DNA from: Branchiostoma lanceolatum
Lineage: Eukaryota > Chordata > Leptocardii > Amphioxiformes > Branchiostomatidae
Reading direction: 5' to 3'
DNA length: 64,000 nucleotides
Assembly: GCF_035083965.1 (NCBI RefSeq)
Contig: NC_089735.1
Coordinates: 9,140,001-9,204,000 of the forward strand
Shown: positions 24,252 through 34,895 of the stretch, piece by piece
Layout of the letters: every line of letters begins with the position of its first letter
Position numbering within the stretch: the first letter of the stretch is position 1
Notes under the pieces: generated by a model
Database searches by the model: none
What the model saw: only the letters and a program-made list of their open reading frames with translations
What the model was told of the DNA's origin: nothing
Position numbers and translations under genes: made by a program

Positions 24252-27223
24252 ATGCGGATCACAGTTGTAATCGCAGGTAAGAGTAGAGGCCCGATTTACT
24301 CACAAGTTTCTAGTCGGAGCCAACTCGGGGCTGTATGTGAGGAGCTTTGGGCTGGTCAAGTGGAGTTTCTCTACCAGAAAACGCTGCCCGTAATGAGTGG
24401 CCTTGGGCTCTCCTTGCACAGCCCAGAGTCGACCCCGAAACCTTGTGTCGTCTCAAAAACGCGTGTGCAGACCCAGGCAGAGTTATGCAGGTAGTAGAGG
24501 GAACACTGACATGGGTAGTGAAAAACAACAATGATACATTGTTTGCATACAGCGTGAGGAGTTTGAGCGTGTATTTTGTACCATTTGCTTGTTTTTGATA
24601 CTATACAATACTATGTGTTACGTAGACATAGTACCTGTATATCATAATCTTATTCCAGAACAAAACACTGACTCTTTGTTTTGTATATGTACATATTAAA
24701 CATATCAGTTTTTCAATGTGTCGGAGGAGGGGGGGAGACATACTGCGGCAATCGACATCAAATGAAAAGCGAATAAGCATAAAAAAATAGCCTTCTTGGC
24801 GAAGGCAATTATTGTAACTGTATACTTTCTTGGCTTGCTGGAGTTGTATCGCTCCGTGACCATGTCGTATTTTGTGTTTTTCTTACGGTCTGCAGCCTTA
24901 CTTGTGGCGACATGTACGGGCAATGTAGACGTCCCACCCCGCTGTTGCTTCCCTAAGGTATGGGAGGGCATGATGGCGACAGCGCAGACTGGACCTCAAG
25001 GTCAGTTCTCATATAGTTAACAAAGTTCTTGGTACAAATTCACGCAGTATACATCACATACTGACGTTTGGGTGACCATCTGTCACCTTCCTCGGGGCAA
25101 TACTGACTGATTCTACTTCATACTAGTAGTACTAGTACACTGCAGATAGGTGTCGCTGCTACTATGTGAAGATTACGGTTCCTGACATGACTGAGTTTGT
25201 ATCACCCTCATCACGGTTCATGGGTGGAGTAGATTTTATCCATGCAGTTACGTACTAGCCATAAGTGGTTGTTATATCGTCTTTCACAGCTAGCTCACTA
25301 CATGAAAATAGATCTTTAATCACTGATCTTAAAGTATGTGTAAAGGTATCGTTTCTTCACGCGGGTCGGGGAAAAAGGACATTTACGCATCATTTAGGAT
25401 ATGCTTAAAGATGCAGCTTGCATTTGTTGAAGATATTGTGTACACTACATGTAGTTACTCAGTTTCTCACAATATGTTCAAACTGATGGCCATGCACGAT
25501 TTTAGCCAATATAAGTATGGCACACTAACGAATTCCAGTTACAGGAGTAACAGATATACGAACACAGTACTACTATATCCACTAGATATAAACTCTAACC
25601 CATATCAACTCCTGTCAATTGTTTTTTTTTACATGTATGTTAGGCTCAGTGACAACGTCCATGATGGTAATGTCTTACGAATCCTCCATCAAGAAATTCG
25701 CTCTGCAAGAGGTGAACATGAAGTTTAGGGTTGTTGGAGACTACAACAAGGTACAATATATTTTGAACTGAAAAGGAACGAAGGAATGTAATGAATGAAT
25801 GTATGAATAAATCGATGATTAAGTAACGTAGATGGTTGAAAGAAAGATCAGTTGTTTATTGCCTGATCAGGTGATGCAGGTACATACGTATAAAGCTCAT
25901 GAATGATCATTAGTATTGTCATGAAAGAGATGGGGGAACATAATATATATTAGCCTTATCTATTTACCAATTTTGGTATGTGTGGAATGCATGACGCTGT
26001 CTCAGTAACAATTGCAATAAAAACATCCTAACTTTTATCACTAGATGCTTCAGTACATCATCACCCCTGACGGGAAATGCACAACTTCAAAGTTGCCGAC
26101 GGACATGCTGGCCTGCATTCCTGGTAAGTTGCCTTACATAGATACAGTAGAAGCCAAAATATACCACATACAGATCATTCTGTTTCTTTCCATAGAAATC
26201 TTAAGCCTTATATCTGTGAATAGAATGTTAACTTCAATCGAATTGTAAACAGCTAGTCGACATAAAAAGGTATGGCTGTCTCTTATAAGGCACAGTATTG
26301 GAAGGCGGAACCCATCCCTCTCCTTCCACCGCTTTTTACAGTTACAACAGAAGTCAGGTACCCATACTTTCTCCTGAATGGAATAAGAAAATTCGAGTAA
26401 GGTAAGAACACAGCGTCCAGCGAGGAATACCAGGAATCGAACCCGTGACCTCTCGATTTCATGTCCGTTAGCAAAGCCAATCGCACCCGGTACCCCGACC
26501 AATCGAACCACGTGAATCGCATTGAAACTCAGATTCGTTTCAGCCATTTCTCGACAAATCGCTTTCTAACTTGCGTAAACGACTTCATCTGAGCAAACAA
26601 ACTCGCCAGTGAGATGGTGGAAGGTGTCAGCTTCCAAAAGACGTTTTCAGATTGACAATTTTGGCACTTTGTAGATTGATCCGCCCGCGATTTAACTTCT
26701 AGTTTCTACTACTACTTTTCTCTAGACGCGGGCGGATTCAATCACTTCCAAAGTGCCAAAATTGTCAATTTTCAGTTTCAATGCGATTCACGTGGTTCGA
26801 TCGATTGGTCGGGTGAATCGGCCAGACGACGTCACTAGACCTACAGGGTACTTATGATATTAATAGGTATACCTACAAAACTCCCCCCTCTCATGTTTCA
26901 GACAACGCCACGTTCATAGACACAGTAGTGTTCGGAGGACCAGGCGGTATGGTGCTGGATAAGTGGACGGTGAAAGTACCAGATCCCCCGCTTGAGGCGT
27001 TCATCACCGTCACCAGGGACGGATGTGTCTTCGTAAGTGAAGTGGTCACCGGTACAATTAGCGGAGGTACGTCATAATTAGGTCATGTTTATTGAATTGG
27101 TTAACACACACACACACAGACACACACAGACACACGCGCGCACACACACACACACACAAACACACACATACATGCATATACATTTGAACACACACATACA
27201 CACGCACATACAAATACACACAG

Positions 27224-27273
<50 letters not shown>

Positions 27274-28006
27274 ATACCAACATACATCATATATAAATCA
27301 TGTTTGTAATACATAAATAGATACACTCATTTCTTCACATGTACGAACATTACATTCGTATCTTGCCCATATCAAGTCTTGTTCATAATATGTAATTACA
27401 CGTAAAGCAGTGAGGTTGTCTTTTACTTATTTTACTTTTACTTATTTTATTTTCCTATTTTCAGCCCCTTTCTTCCAGGCCATTGAGTTTTCCAACATCA
27501 CTTACGCTATCAAGGACCCGGCGGTGTTTAACGTGCCCAGTCCTCCCTGTCCGTCTGACCAGGATGCGGTAAGTTTATCAGTGTCCAATCCCATGAACAG
27601 GTCACTTACAAATACAGAAATGTACTACACTAAGTCTGTTGATTGTCATCATATCACTACCTTCCTCCACTTTCTTGGTCTTTTTCCTCATTCTACAGTT
27701 TATCATTTATCGTTTTCTGTATAAAGGTTTAAAAAAGTGCAGTTTCCAACACAAGAATTTGAACTTACTCAAATCTTCGACTGATCAGCTCCAGTCTTTA
27801 TCAGGGAATAACGTCTCTGTGACGTCGCATTATGCAGATAGGACACTCGTGAGCAGCGGATCATACGTTGTAGAAAGTCTATGGCGCCCTCCGTCTCTGT
27901 AAAGGGATGGTTGTAAAGCCCTGGTGTAAATGGCTTCTTTTATTCCTCTATCGTTTTTTTACAGAACATGGTGACGGGAAAAACGCCGTTCTTTATGGGG
28001 TTGTGA
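24252..28006 (+). CDS. Ependymin-related secreted protein, copy 1
   Basis: Seven coding exons: 24252-24276, 24896-25000, 25644-25750, 26045-26123, 26902-27066, 27465-27568 and 27965-28006. All have GT/AG borders and an unbroken frame, giving 208 residues, a usual length for ependymins. Exon 1 and the start of exon 2 encode a hydrophobic signal peptide (MRITVVIAALLVATC). The mature N terminus has RCCFPKVWEG, the family signature of a cysteine pair and WEG. Later landmarks are KCTTSK, ACIPDNATF, GGPGGMVLDKW, DGCVFV and SPPCPSDQD. Ependymin-related proteins are secreted, often calcium-binding or lysosomal glycoproteins; NATF and SNITY are N-glycosylation sequons. The next gene is a tandem paralogue with the same exon phases. 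A polyadenylation signal AATAAA lies at 28028-28033. Subgroup and function are not assigned. Confidence 0.9.
26433..26525 (-). repeat. tRNA-derived SINE head in an intron
   Basis: Minus-strand GGTTCGATTCC (complement of 26433-26443) is a canonical B box. Upstream, TTGGCTTTGCTAACGG has tRNA-like D-arm and anticodon-arm wording. The unit overlaps the left outer arm of the neighbouring foldback structure, in intron 4 of the first ependymin-related gene. Confidence 0.5.
26494..26813. mobile_element. Nested foldback structure in intron 4 of ependymin-related copy 1
   Basis: Outer arms: CGTGAATCGCATTGAAACT (left, about 26494-26530) pairs with AGTTTCAATGCGATTCACG (26774-26813). Inner arms: ATTGACAATTTTGGCACTTT at 26651-26670 pairs with 26750-26769, and CCGCCCGCG pairs with CGCGGGCGG at 26727-26735. 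The inner pair is not centred on the outer pair, which suggests one foldback inserted into another. The right outer arm has an extra ATCG. Confidence 0.7.
27103..27269. repeat. (CA)n followed by (GA)n
   Basis: Imperfect CA repeats (27103-27222) are followed by an uninterrupted GA run (27226-27269) in intron 5 of the first ependymin-related gene. The overlapping long open frames here are low-complexity artefacts. Confidence 0.95.
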
Positions 28007-28880
28007 GTCAGAGGTGGAACCAGAACGAATAAACTCAATTCTGAATTCAATATGAAACCATGTGGCCTTATGTTTGTTATAGAATTTTGATTCTTTTATG
28101 CAGGGAATGTAAATTAGAAACATGCACTTAAAAGTTGTAAAAAGGAAATTACTTTAGAAATGATGTTTTTTGAAACTCTTCTCAAATAAAACGTTCTACC
28201 AGGAACTTAGTAATCATGTCTCTGAGTCTTGCTTCAATTTTAAGACAAGAAATAAAAGATCTTTGTGAAAGTTTTTGTGAATTTCTTGATCTCATAACCC
28301 TAGCCATCACCACAATCCCAGCTATCTCCCATCAGGGGATATTCGGGAATGGCTGACCACTGCCCATCGATTATACTTTCAGGAAGGGTTGTCTTCCTGT
28401 AATACTGCAGTACCTAAAATACTGCGAGGGGGCCCAACATCGCACTGTTTCTTTGGGACCTGAATAACTACCCACATAACAAAGTTCAAGGATCTTGAGT
28501 TATAGGCGTGAACACGCAAACACGACCAAAAACAGTACCCCCATCCCCCATCCGAGGTGAACCTCCTTAATAAGTCGAATAAGTGTGGTGTGGGACATCC
28601 GTTAAACTGTGATGCTAGAAAATTATCGCAGATAGCAATGTAAGTGTAAATACGCTTTGGAAATTCATTTAAAAACATGTACAATACCATCATATCCATC
28701 CCCAACCTGAGTGAAGATAATACAATCAGAGGCCCCGCAGTGATCACAGTGTAAACAAGCTTTAAGGGTCACTTGAGCTCACCTGCTCAAACTAGACAAA
28801 CAGGTTCTGGGCAAAGCTGATATCTCGAAACAGAGACGTGAGAACTCTTGTAAGAGGTGTGAGCACAAAATCCTGGCAAC
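28007..28880. other. Spacer between the two ependymin-related genes
   Basis: This contains the 3' end of copy 1 (AATAAA at 28028-28033) and the presumed promoter and leader of copy 2. No TATA box or further exon is evident. A minus-strand open frame (28379-28747) shows no recognisable domain. Confidence 0.5.
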
Positions 28881-31800
28881 ATGCGGATCTTCGTTGCATT
28901 GGCAGGTAAGAATGGAGATATGATTTCCTCCTTTACCCATTTACTTTCGTTGTGGGCGTACGTCCAGTATGGTGGAAGAGGAGACAGTTTAGCAAATTGA
29001 TATCCAGATAGTTACATATTGACGATTGTAGACTAAGTGGTAATTGTGTTGTTAGAGTTGGGTAACCAAGCATGTAACCTGGTGTACATGTGGACGTATA
29101 TTTTTACCTCCATTCGTATTCTTGACAATGAATTCGTGTGTCTATAGCCATACTTGTGGTGACATGTGCCAAACAGTTGGACATCCCAATCCGCTGTTGC
29201 TTCCCCAAGGTATGGGAGGGCATGATGGCGACGGTTCAGATTGACTCGTCAGGTAAGTCACTGTCTTACCTTGTTTTTATTTTCCTATCTCTCTGGCACA
29301 TATTAGGCACTACAATCTTGTTAGCAAGTTCTATTCAAAGAAGGGTCAAGTAACAAAGCGAGTAATGTTTCTTGTCAATTAATGTTTTGATTGTTGACAA
29401 AACTTGTAAATGCTGAATCTTAATAGAGGTTGATAATAACAAATGATAGAATTATTGCATTACTCGAGTAAATGACATTAAAAGGCTCGGGATGACAGTT
29501 AACGCCATTGATGGTACTTAAAAAACACGCAGAAAAGCCAAAGAATCATGGAATCCTAAACTCCTTTGTATTTTGTTGCAGGCATGAAGTCTTCAATGCT
29601 GTCAGTCTCGTACGATTTCTCTGTTGACAGATTCGCTCTGCAGGACGTTGACATGAAGTATAGGATTGTTGTAGACTACAGCAAGGTATGAAAACTAGCT
29701 CAGTATGTGATAGGGCAGTATGACATGTCCGACATCGCAAAAATATACTTGAATCAGTGATAGAAGGAGGAGATAAAATGAAGGAAGGAAGGAAGACAAG
29801 AAGGAATGAAGGATCGCGAGGAACAATTAACAAACGAAGGAAGGACGGAAAGAAATAAAAGAAAAATGAAGGAAGGGAAAATTGAGAAAGGACGAAAGGA
29901 ATAAATGATTGAATGGAAGGAAGAATGGCTGTAGGAAGGACAAATGTCGATATATGTTGGGAGTATTGACTTGGGCAATGCAGCATTTTCACGATGATCA
30001 TCCATTGACCACTTGCTCTATTTAGATGATACAGTACGTCATCACATCAGAGGGGCTGTGTTCTGCTTCAAAAGTGCCGAATAAGGAACTGAACTGCATC
30101 CCTGGTAGGTGGGTAGTGTTCTGATCGGGAATTGCGGATGGAGAAATCTAAAATAACAAATCTAAATCTCTTATGTAGCAAAAAAATGCCAAGTAAGAAT
30201 GTTTCAAACACAAGAGAATCGAATAATCTCACCACATTTTTGACTATAGACCTCTAGCCACAGTCCCCGACCCTCAAGATGAGGATGGTACTAGGTGAGG
30301 TGAGATGCCCTTTATAGCCCTCCTCACGGCAATATAGACCCGATTGCATGTAATACAAAAAGAATGTGTTTGACAGTGCTATACGTAAGCAAATGTGCTT
30401 TATATCTCAAACGTGATCACATATTTCCAAATGTTTCAGACAACGCTACGTTTGTAGGCTCGGTTGTGTACGGTGGCCCAGGCGGTATGGTACTGGACAA
30501 GTGGAGCTATAAAGTGCACTACCCTCCCGTCACCGCAGTCATCACTGTCACTAGGGACGCCTGTGTCTATGTCAGTGAAGTGGGCGCTGGGACATTAGGC
30601 GGGGGTAGGTGTTTGATATTGTAGACGTAACGTTAAGTTACGGCGGCCATTTTGAATTTCCCAGGACCGTGCACCAAAACGAGGCTGCAATTGGCGCTCC
30701 CTACTTATAAGCCTGTATCACAGAAAAGGAAGCACCAACTGGAGCCTCGTTTTAGTGCACAGTCCCGGGAAATTCAAAATGGCCACCGTAATTGGCAAGA
30801 GGTACATTGCAACTGGAGTTCCACGATGCTATACCTCCGCCAGAAACTATTTTCTCGTTAGATATGCATGAAATGCCTCAATTTGCATGATTATATCTAA
30901 TGAAGCTCAACCTGACTAATATATGACAAAAAAATATTTAAGTTCTTTCCTCATTAACTATCCGAATAATTTCTATCCAATTGATCACCTTCTCTAACCC
31001 AATTGCATATGTCGTAATTATAAATAAAAGTCCTATCCTTGCACAGATAGCTGTTATGTCGTTATTTGTATGATCTATGTCTGTGTTAAATTTCAAGCTC
31101 TTGCAATTGAGTACATGTATTCTGAATTGATTTTTTTATCATCTGGATGAGCTGATGAAATGGATAGGTTTATTTCAGCATTCCTTTAAAGATATGGTAT
31201 CAATACCAATCGGTATTGTATATATATAATACGTAAACGTCACGAAAATCAAGTGTCTCTTGTATATCACAGAGGTTTGATACTTAACCTGTTCCACTGC
31301 AATCTTCATTTCCAGTGCCCTTCTATCGGTCCGATGAGTTTTCCAACATCACTTACGCTATCAAGGACCCAACTGTGTTTAACGTGCCCAGTCCTCCCTG
31401 TCCGTCTGACCAGGACAACAATCTGGTAGGTTTATCAATGCCCTAGTATTGATAAAATGAACAAACTTAGGGTATAGTGTTTTTTTATGTTTTAACAAAT
31501 TGTGCAAATTCCAAACAAATACTTCACAAGATTGTGCGAATCCCCCCTCCAATATTTGCAATTATGTAAACAACTTGTCTCCTATTGATAAAATGAACAT
31601 GGTCCAATGTCCTTTCAAAATTGTGGGAACTAAAAGGAAAAAAAAATTAAAAAACTATGCGAATTCCACACAAAAAATCTCAGCAATTATGTAAAGAAAT
31701 TGTCTGATATTGATAAAATGAGCAATGTATTGTGTTCTTTCATGATTTAAATGGGAACTCAACTCCAGAGACGAGTGTTCTGTTTCTGCGGATAATATTT

Positions 31801-32069
31801 TCTGATTGGCATTGTCTGCATGGAGGGGCACTTCTCAGTCACTGGATTATAAATGATTCATCTATTTGTTCATCTGTGATGAAATCTAAGGTTTCAACAA
31901 TTTTGCTGATTTTGTATTCGTAAAAATGTTGTCTTTTAGAAGATACCATCCGCTTCTCGGATTGAGTTCCCGTCTGCCAAAATGATTCCTAGCAATTCAT
32001 GTTAACAAACTATCTTTCACTTCACAGGTCCTGATAAGAGGGCAGACATCAGTCTTTACGGGCCTGTGA
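28881..32069 (+). CDS. Ependymin-related secreted protein, copy 2
   Basis: Seven coding exons: 28881-28905, 29148-29252, 29582-29685, 30026-30104, 30440-30604, 31316-31425 and 32028-32069, giving 209 residues. Exons 1, 2, 4, 5 and 7 have exactly the same lengths as in copy 1. Exon 3 is one codon shorter and exon 6 two codons longer. The protein has a signal peptide (MRIFVALAAILVVTC), IRCCFPKVWEG, YDFSVDRFALQDVDMKYRI, LCSASK, NCIPDNATF, GGPGGMVLDKW, ACVYV and SPPCPSDQD. The last two exons end in VFTGL, parallel to FFMGL in copy 1. The function is as for copy 1: secreted ependymin family, specific role unknown. A polyadenylation signal AATAAA lies at 32432-32437, about 360 bases after the stop. 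Confidence 0.9.
30638..30791. mobile_element. Palindromic MITE-like element, 154 bp, long terminal inverted repeats
   Basis: The left arm begins TTACGGCGGCCATTTTGAAT and the right arm ends with the near-perfect complement (ATTCAAAATGGCCACCGTAA). The arms extend about 57 bases each with few mismatches, leaving a loop of about 40 bases. It lies in intron 5 of ependymin-related copy 2 and is absent from the same intron of copy 1, so it inserted after the duplication. Confidence 0.85.
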
Positions 32070-34895
32070 TGAAGGAGATGCCGCAGAAATTTGAATAATC
32101 CCCACGATAGAAGCCTTGGTCCCGTGACAGTCACGCGTCAGTCACGTGATAGTCACGCGCTCTCGCTGATGATATCTGATGTGTCCTCTTCACCATCATC
32201 ATCATCATTCTTCCTCTTATAGATGTGCCCATGGATGTAGCTAACGAGTTAGATCAGAGCAGCCCGCAGGTTTTGAGGCGCCGTATGTGTCTTCGAATGA
32301 TCTCTTTGATGTCCTCTAGAAATCGATCGCAGACAAGGCGTCTAAAACGCGTGTAGGTTTTATCATTTCAATACTAGTACCAAGCATGTTTCTAGCAAAC
32401 TCTGGAAATCTCTATCATTTTACAACACCAAAATAAACTTAGAACAAAAGAAACTTGATTTCAGTTCATCATACCTCCATCCGTCGATCGTTTGTAAATT
32501 CCATTGTGTTATATATCATTTGAAAGCCTATTCATTACCCTTTGAAACAGCTTTTGTGTCAAGTCTATGTACGCGTATGTATATAGGGTTTTACCGTTTG
32601 TAACAAGAGGGGTTTGTGCCTGGTAGTTTGTATTTACTTAACGTACCTGCTTTGATAATGGTATCTATCGTGTTTGATGCCTGTAGTGCGCTATTTAACA
32701 TTCCGTTTGATAAGGACTGTCATGTACTTAGGAAAATTATACTTATCGGGAAAGTATATAATTCTAGTAAACGGGCCATACAAGTTTACTATTGCAGAAA
32801 TCTTCACGATGTATCCATCACACCCTTGAAAACGCATATTCTAAAATTCGGTAGAAGTTTCAAACTACGAATCTGAGACGGTTTTCCAGGTACATTCCCC
32901 TTCACGCACAGCTAATAAACTAATCGTTTCAGAAACGTCTCACAACAATAAATGCAGCATTTGGGAAGTTATCAAATAGAGAAATAATCTTTTGGCATAT
33001 TTTCTTCTTGTATATTCTCTAAAATTTTCCCTTTTTATAATCTGTAACGCTCTTATTGTATCTACTTTTATGGGGGGGAAGGCAAAGTACAAGCAGAAAC
33101 CGACGTCTTTTGTTGTATCGACTTTAGAGGTCACCCCTATTATACTGCACCGGCGAGTGAACAAATGGGTCGGTAGGGGGCGTGGTCTCGCGCCCTGCTC
33201 CAATTCGTCAGCCACAATCACGGCTGTCAATAGACGCGAGGATAAAGTATACTAACCAGGGAAACCCGATATCAGCTCCCGGTACGGGTAACCCAAACCT
33301 GGAGACGCCGGGCAAACTTCTTAAAGGGACGCTTAAGATTTTTAAGTTCCGAAATCCTTGGATTTCAAAAGCCCGGCAGTTGGGAATAGAGTGTGGGAGA
33401 GGCGGAGGTTTGGAGGGGGTGTGCCGTGGGAGGACTTATCCAAGGTAAGCCTGTACACTGATCTATGGCATAGAGGGGAGTTTTACACAGTGTTGTGTTT
33501 ACATTCTTGACAGCTGGACTAACTATAGCTGTCAGCGTTGCAAGAGCGGGGGGGGGGGGGGTAGCTTTGTGTTGTGCTCGATTATTGTAGCCGAAAAATT
33601 ATTGCACACTCTTCTAGTTCCGAAAAGCAGGAAAAATCTGCCATAAATTCAGTTAGGAAAAGTCGAAATTTGTCAAATATGTCCCGACCTAACCCGGGGT
33701 TAGACTCGGAAGTATCTAAGGCACCTGCCCCCAAGCGCTGATGACGCATGTCGATATTTTTAGGTCCAGACGTTTCGTGACCACACGTAAGGTCGGGATG
33801 CCACGGCTATCTTCTATAAAAATGTTTATACAGGCCCGGATTTAGGGACGTAGAAATGATCTACATAAAAACTAGACCTAGCTGACTGATGGTTATACAA
33901 AATAATCTGGGATTTACGGTTTTTGAAGTCTGAATACTCAGTGAAAGGAATTCAGAAAACATAATGATCGCAGTCAGTACAGTTACACGTGATGGTATTT
34001 AGAGTGGAGTAGGAGTTATCTAGGTTGCCAATTAGATCTATTTTAGAAGCACTTTGGCGATAGCCTGAGTGCCAGCCTTTTCAGCTTTCGTCCGCTACCC
34101 TAGCTCCGCTGCGCTACCCAAGCTCCGCTGCCGGCGAGGAGCGGAGCTTGGGTAGCGCGTGACGGAAGCTAAAAAGGCTGGCACTCAGGCTACTTTGCTG
34201 ACGTCAAACTGTGACAAAGACAAGCTCTCATCTTTCGCATAGCCATGCGTTTGTGGACAGTAGATGACTACACGGTGCCAACAGTGAAAGATAGCTTGCA
34301 TTTTGATATGTCGGACGTGTTTAGTAGATCGTTAAATCCTTAATATGAAACGTATACTCTATGTCAAGTTTTCTTACGAGCTTAATGCAGAACCAACACT
34401 AGTAAAACTGGACATATTGCGTTACTAATATAACGTCACCGGACGGCACGAAACATTGGTGAAAATGTCGGCCGCCGCTGTATGGTCCCGATAGTACTGT
34501 CAAACAGATCTCTGGTAACTAGGGTAAAAGGTATTGACGTGAAACATTATGACGTACTTATAATTAGCTGTGAAGGACGTTCTAGAACAACGTTGTGTGA
34601 CACCTATCCCCCGTTAAATCTCTCATGTGTCATGTCACAGCTACCATGCACAATGGGAAGCTCTAGAAATATGTCTCTTTGAAATACGTCACAAAAGATA
34701 AGTTTCCCCTTGTTATATGACAATGGTATTGTACCAAACAATTCGAGGCTCTAAGTAGTAGTTTACAACAATTAAACGACACAATTGATTGTGTATGACA
34801 CAATAAAACAAAACATACAAATTCGTGTTTCTTTGTGATCGCATGTTTTATGGGATTTTCTGTTTTTTTTAGAAAATCTACGCCGGGAGTCCGCG
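32070..34895. other. Intergenic region between ependymin-related copy 2 and the acyl-CoA synthetase
   Basis: It contains the 3' UTR of copy 2 and, further right, a foldback element at 34063-34190. A G run of about 14 lies near 33548. I found no exon set; open frames of 86-96 codons near 32.6-33.3 kb overlap on both strands. An AG at 34871-34872 behind a T-rich tract could be a splice acceptor for an upstream noncoding exon of the synthetase. Confidence 0.5.
34063..34190. mobile_element. Foldback MITE-like element with TA flanks, 128 bp
   Basis: The left arm GCCTGAGTGCCAGCCTTTT pairs with the right arm AAAAGGCTGGCACTCAGGC (the right end has one extra A), continuing inward through AGCTT and the GCTACCC/GGGTAGC block. 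TA at 34061-34062 and at 34191-34192 gives a two-base target-site duplication, typical of Tc1/mariner-type MITEs. Confidence 0.85.

Noticed and set aside
25336-25728. 130-codon plus-strand frame
   Set aside because: It overlaps exon 3 of ependymin-related copy 1 in another frame; the spliced frame has clear family similarity.
27078-27326. Ser/Leu- and Cys/Val-rich proteins over CA/GA repeats (also 56361-56640)
   Set aside because: Low-complexity dinucleotide repeats give open frames in several phases.
29546-30005. 151-codon minus-strand frame rich in Ser/Phe/Pro
   Set aside because: It runs across exons 3-4 and the purine-rich intron of ependymin-related copy 2 on the opposite strand; it is compositional.
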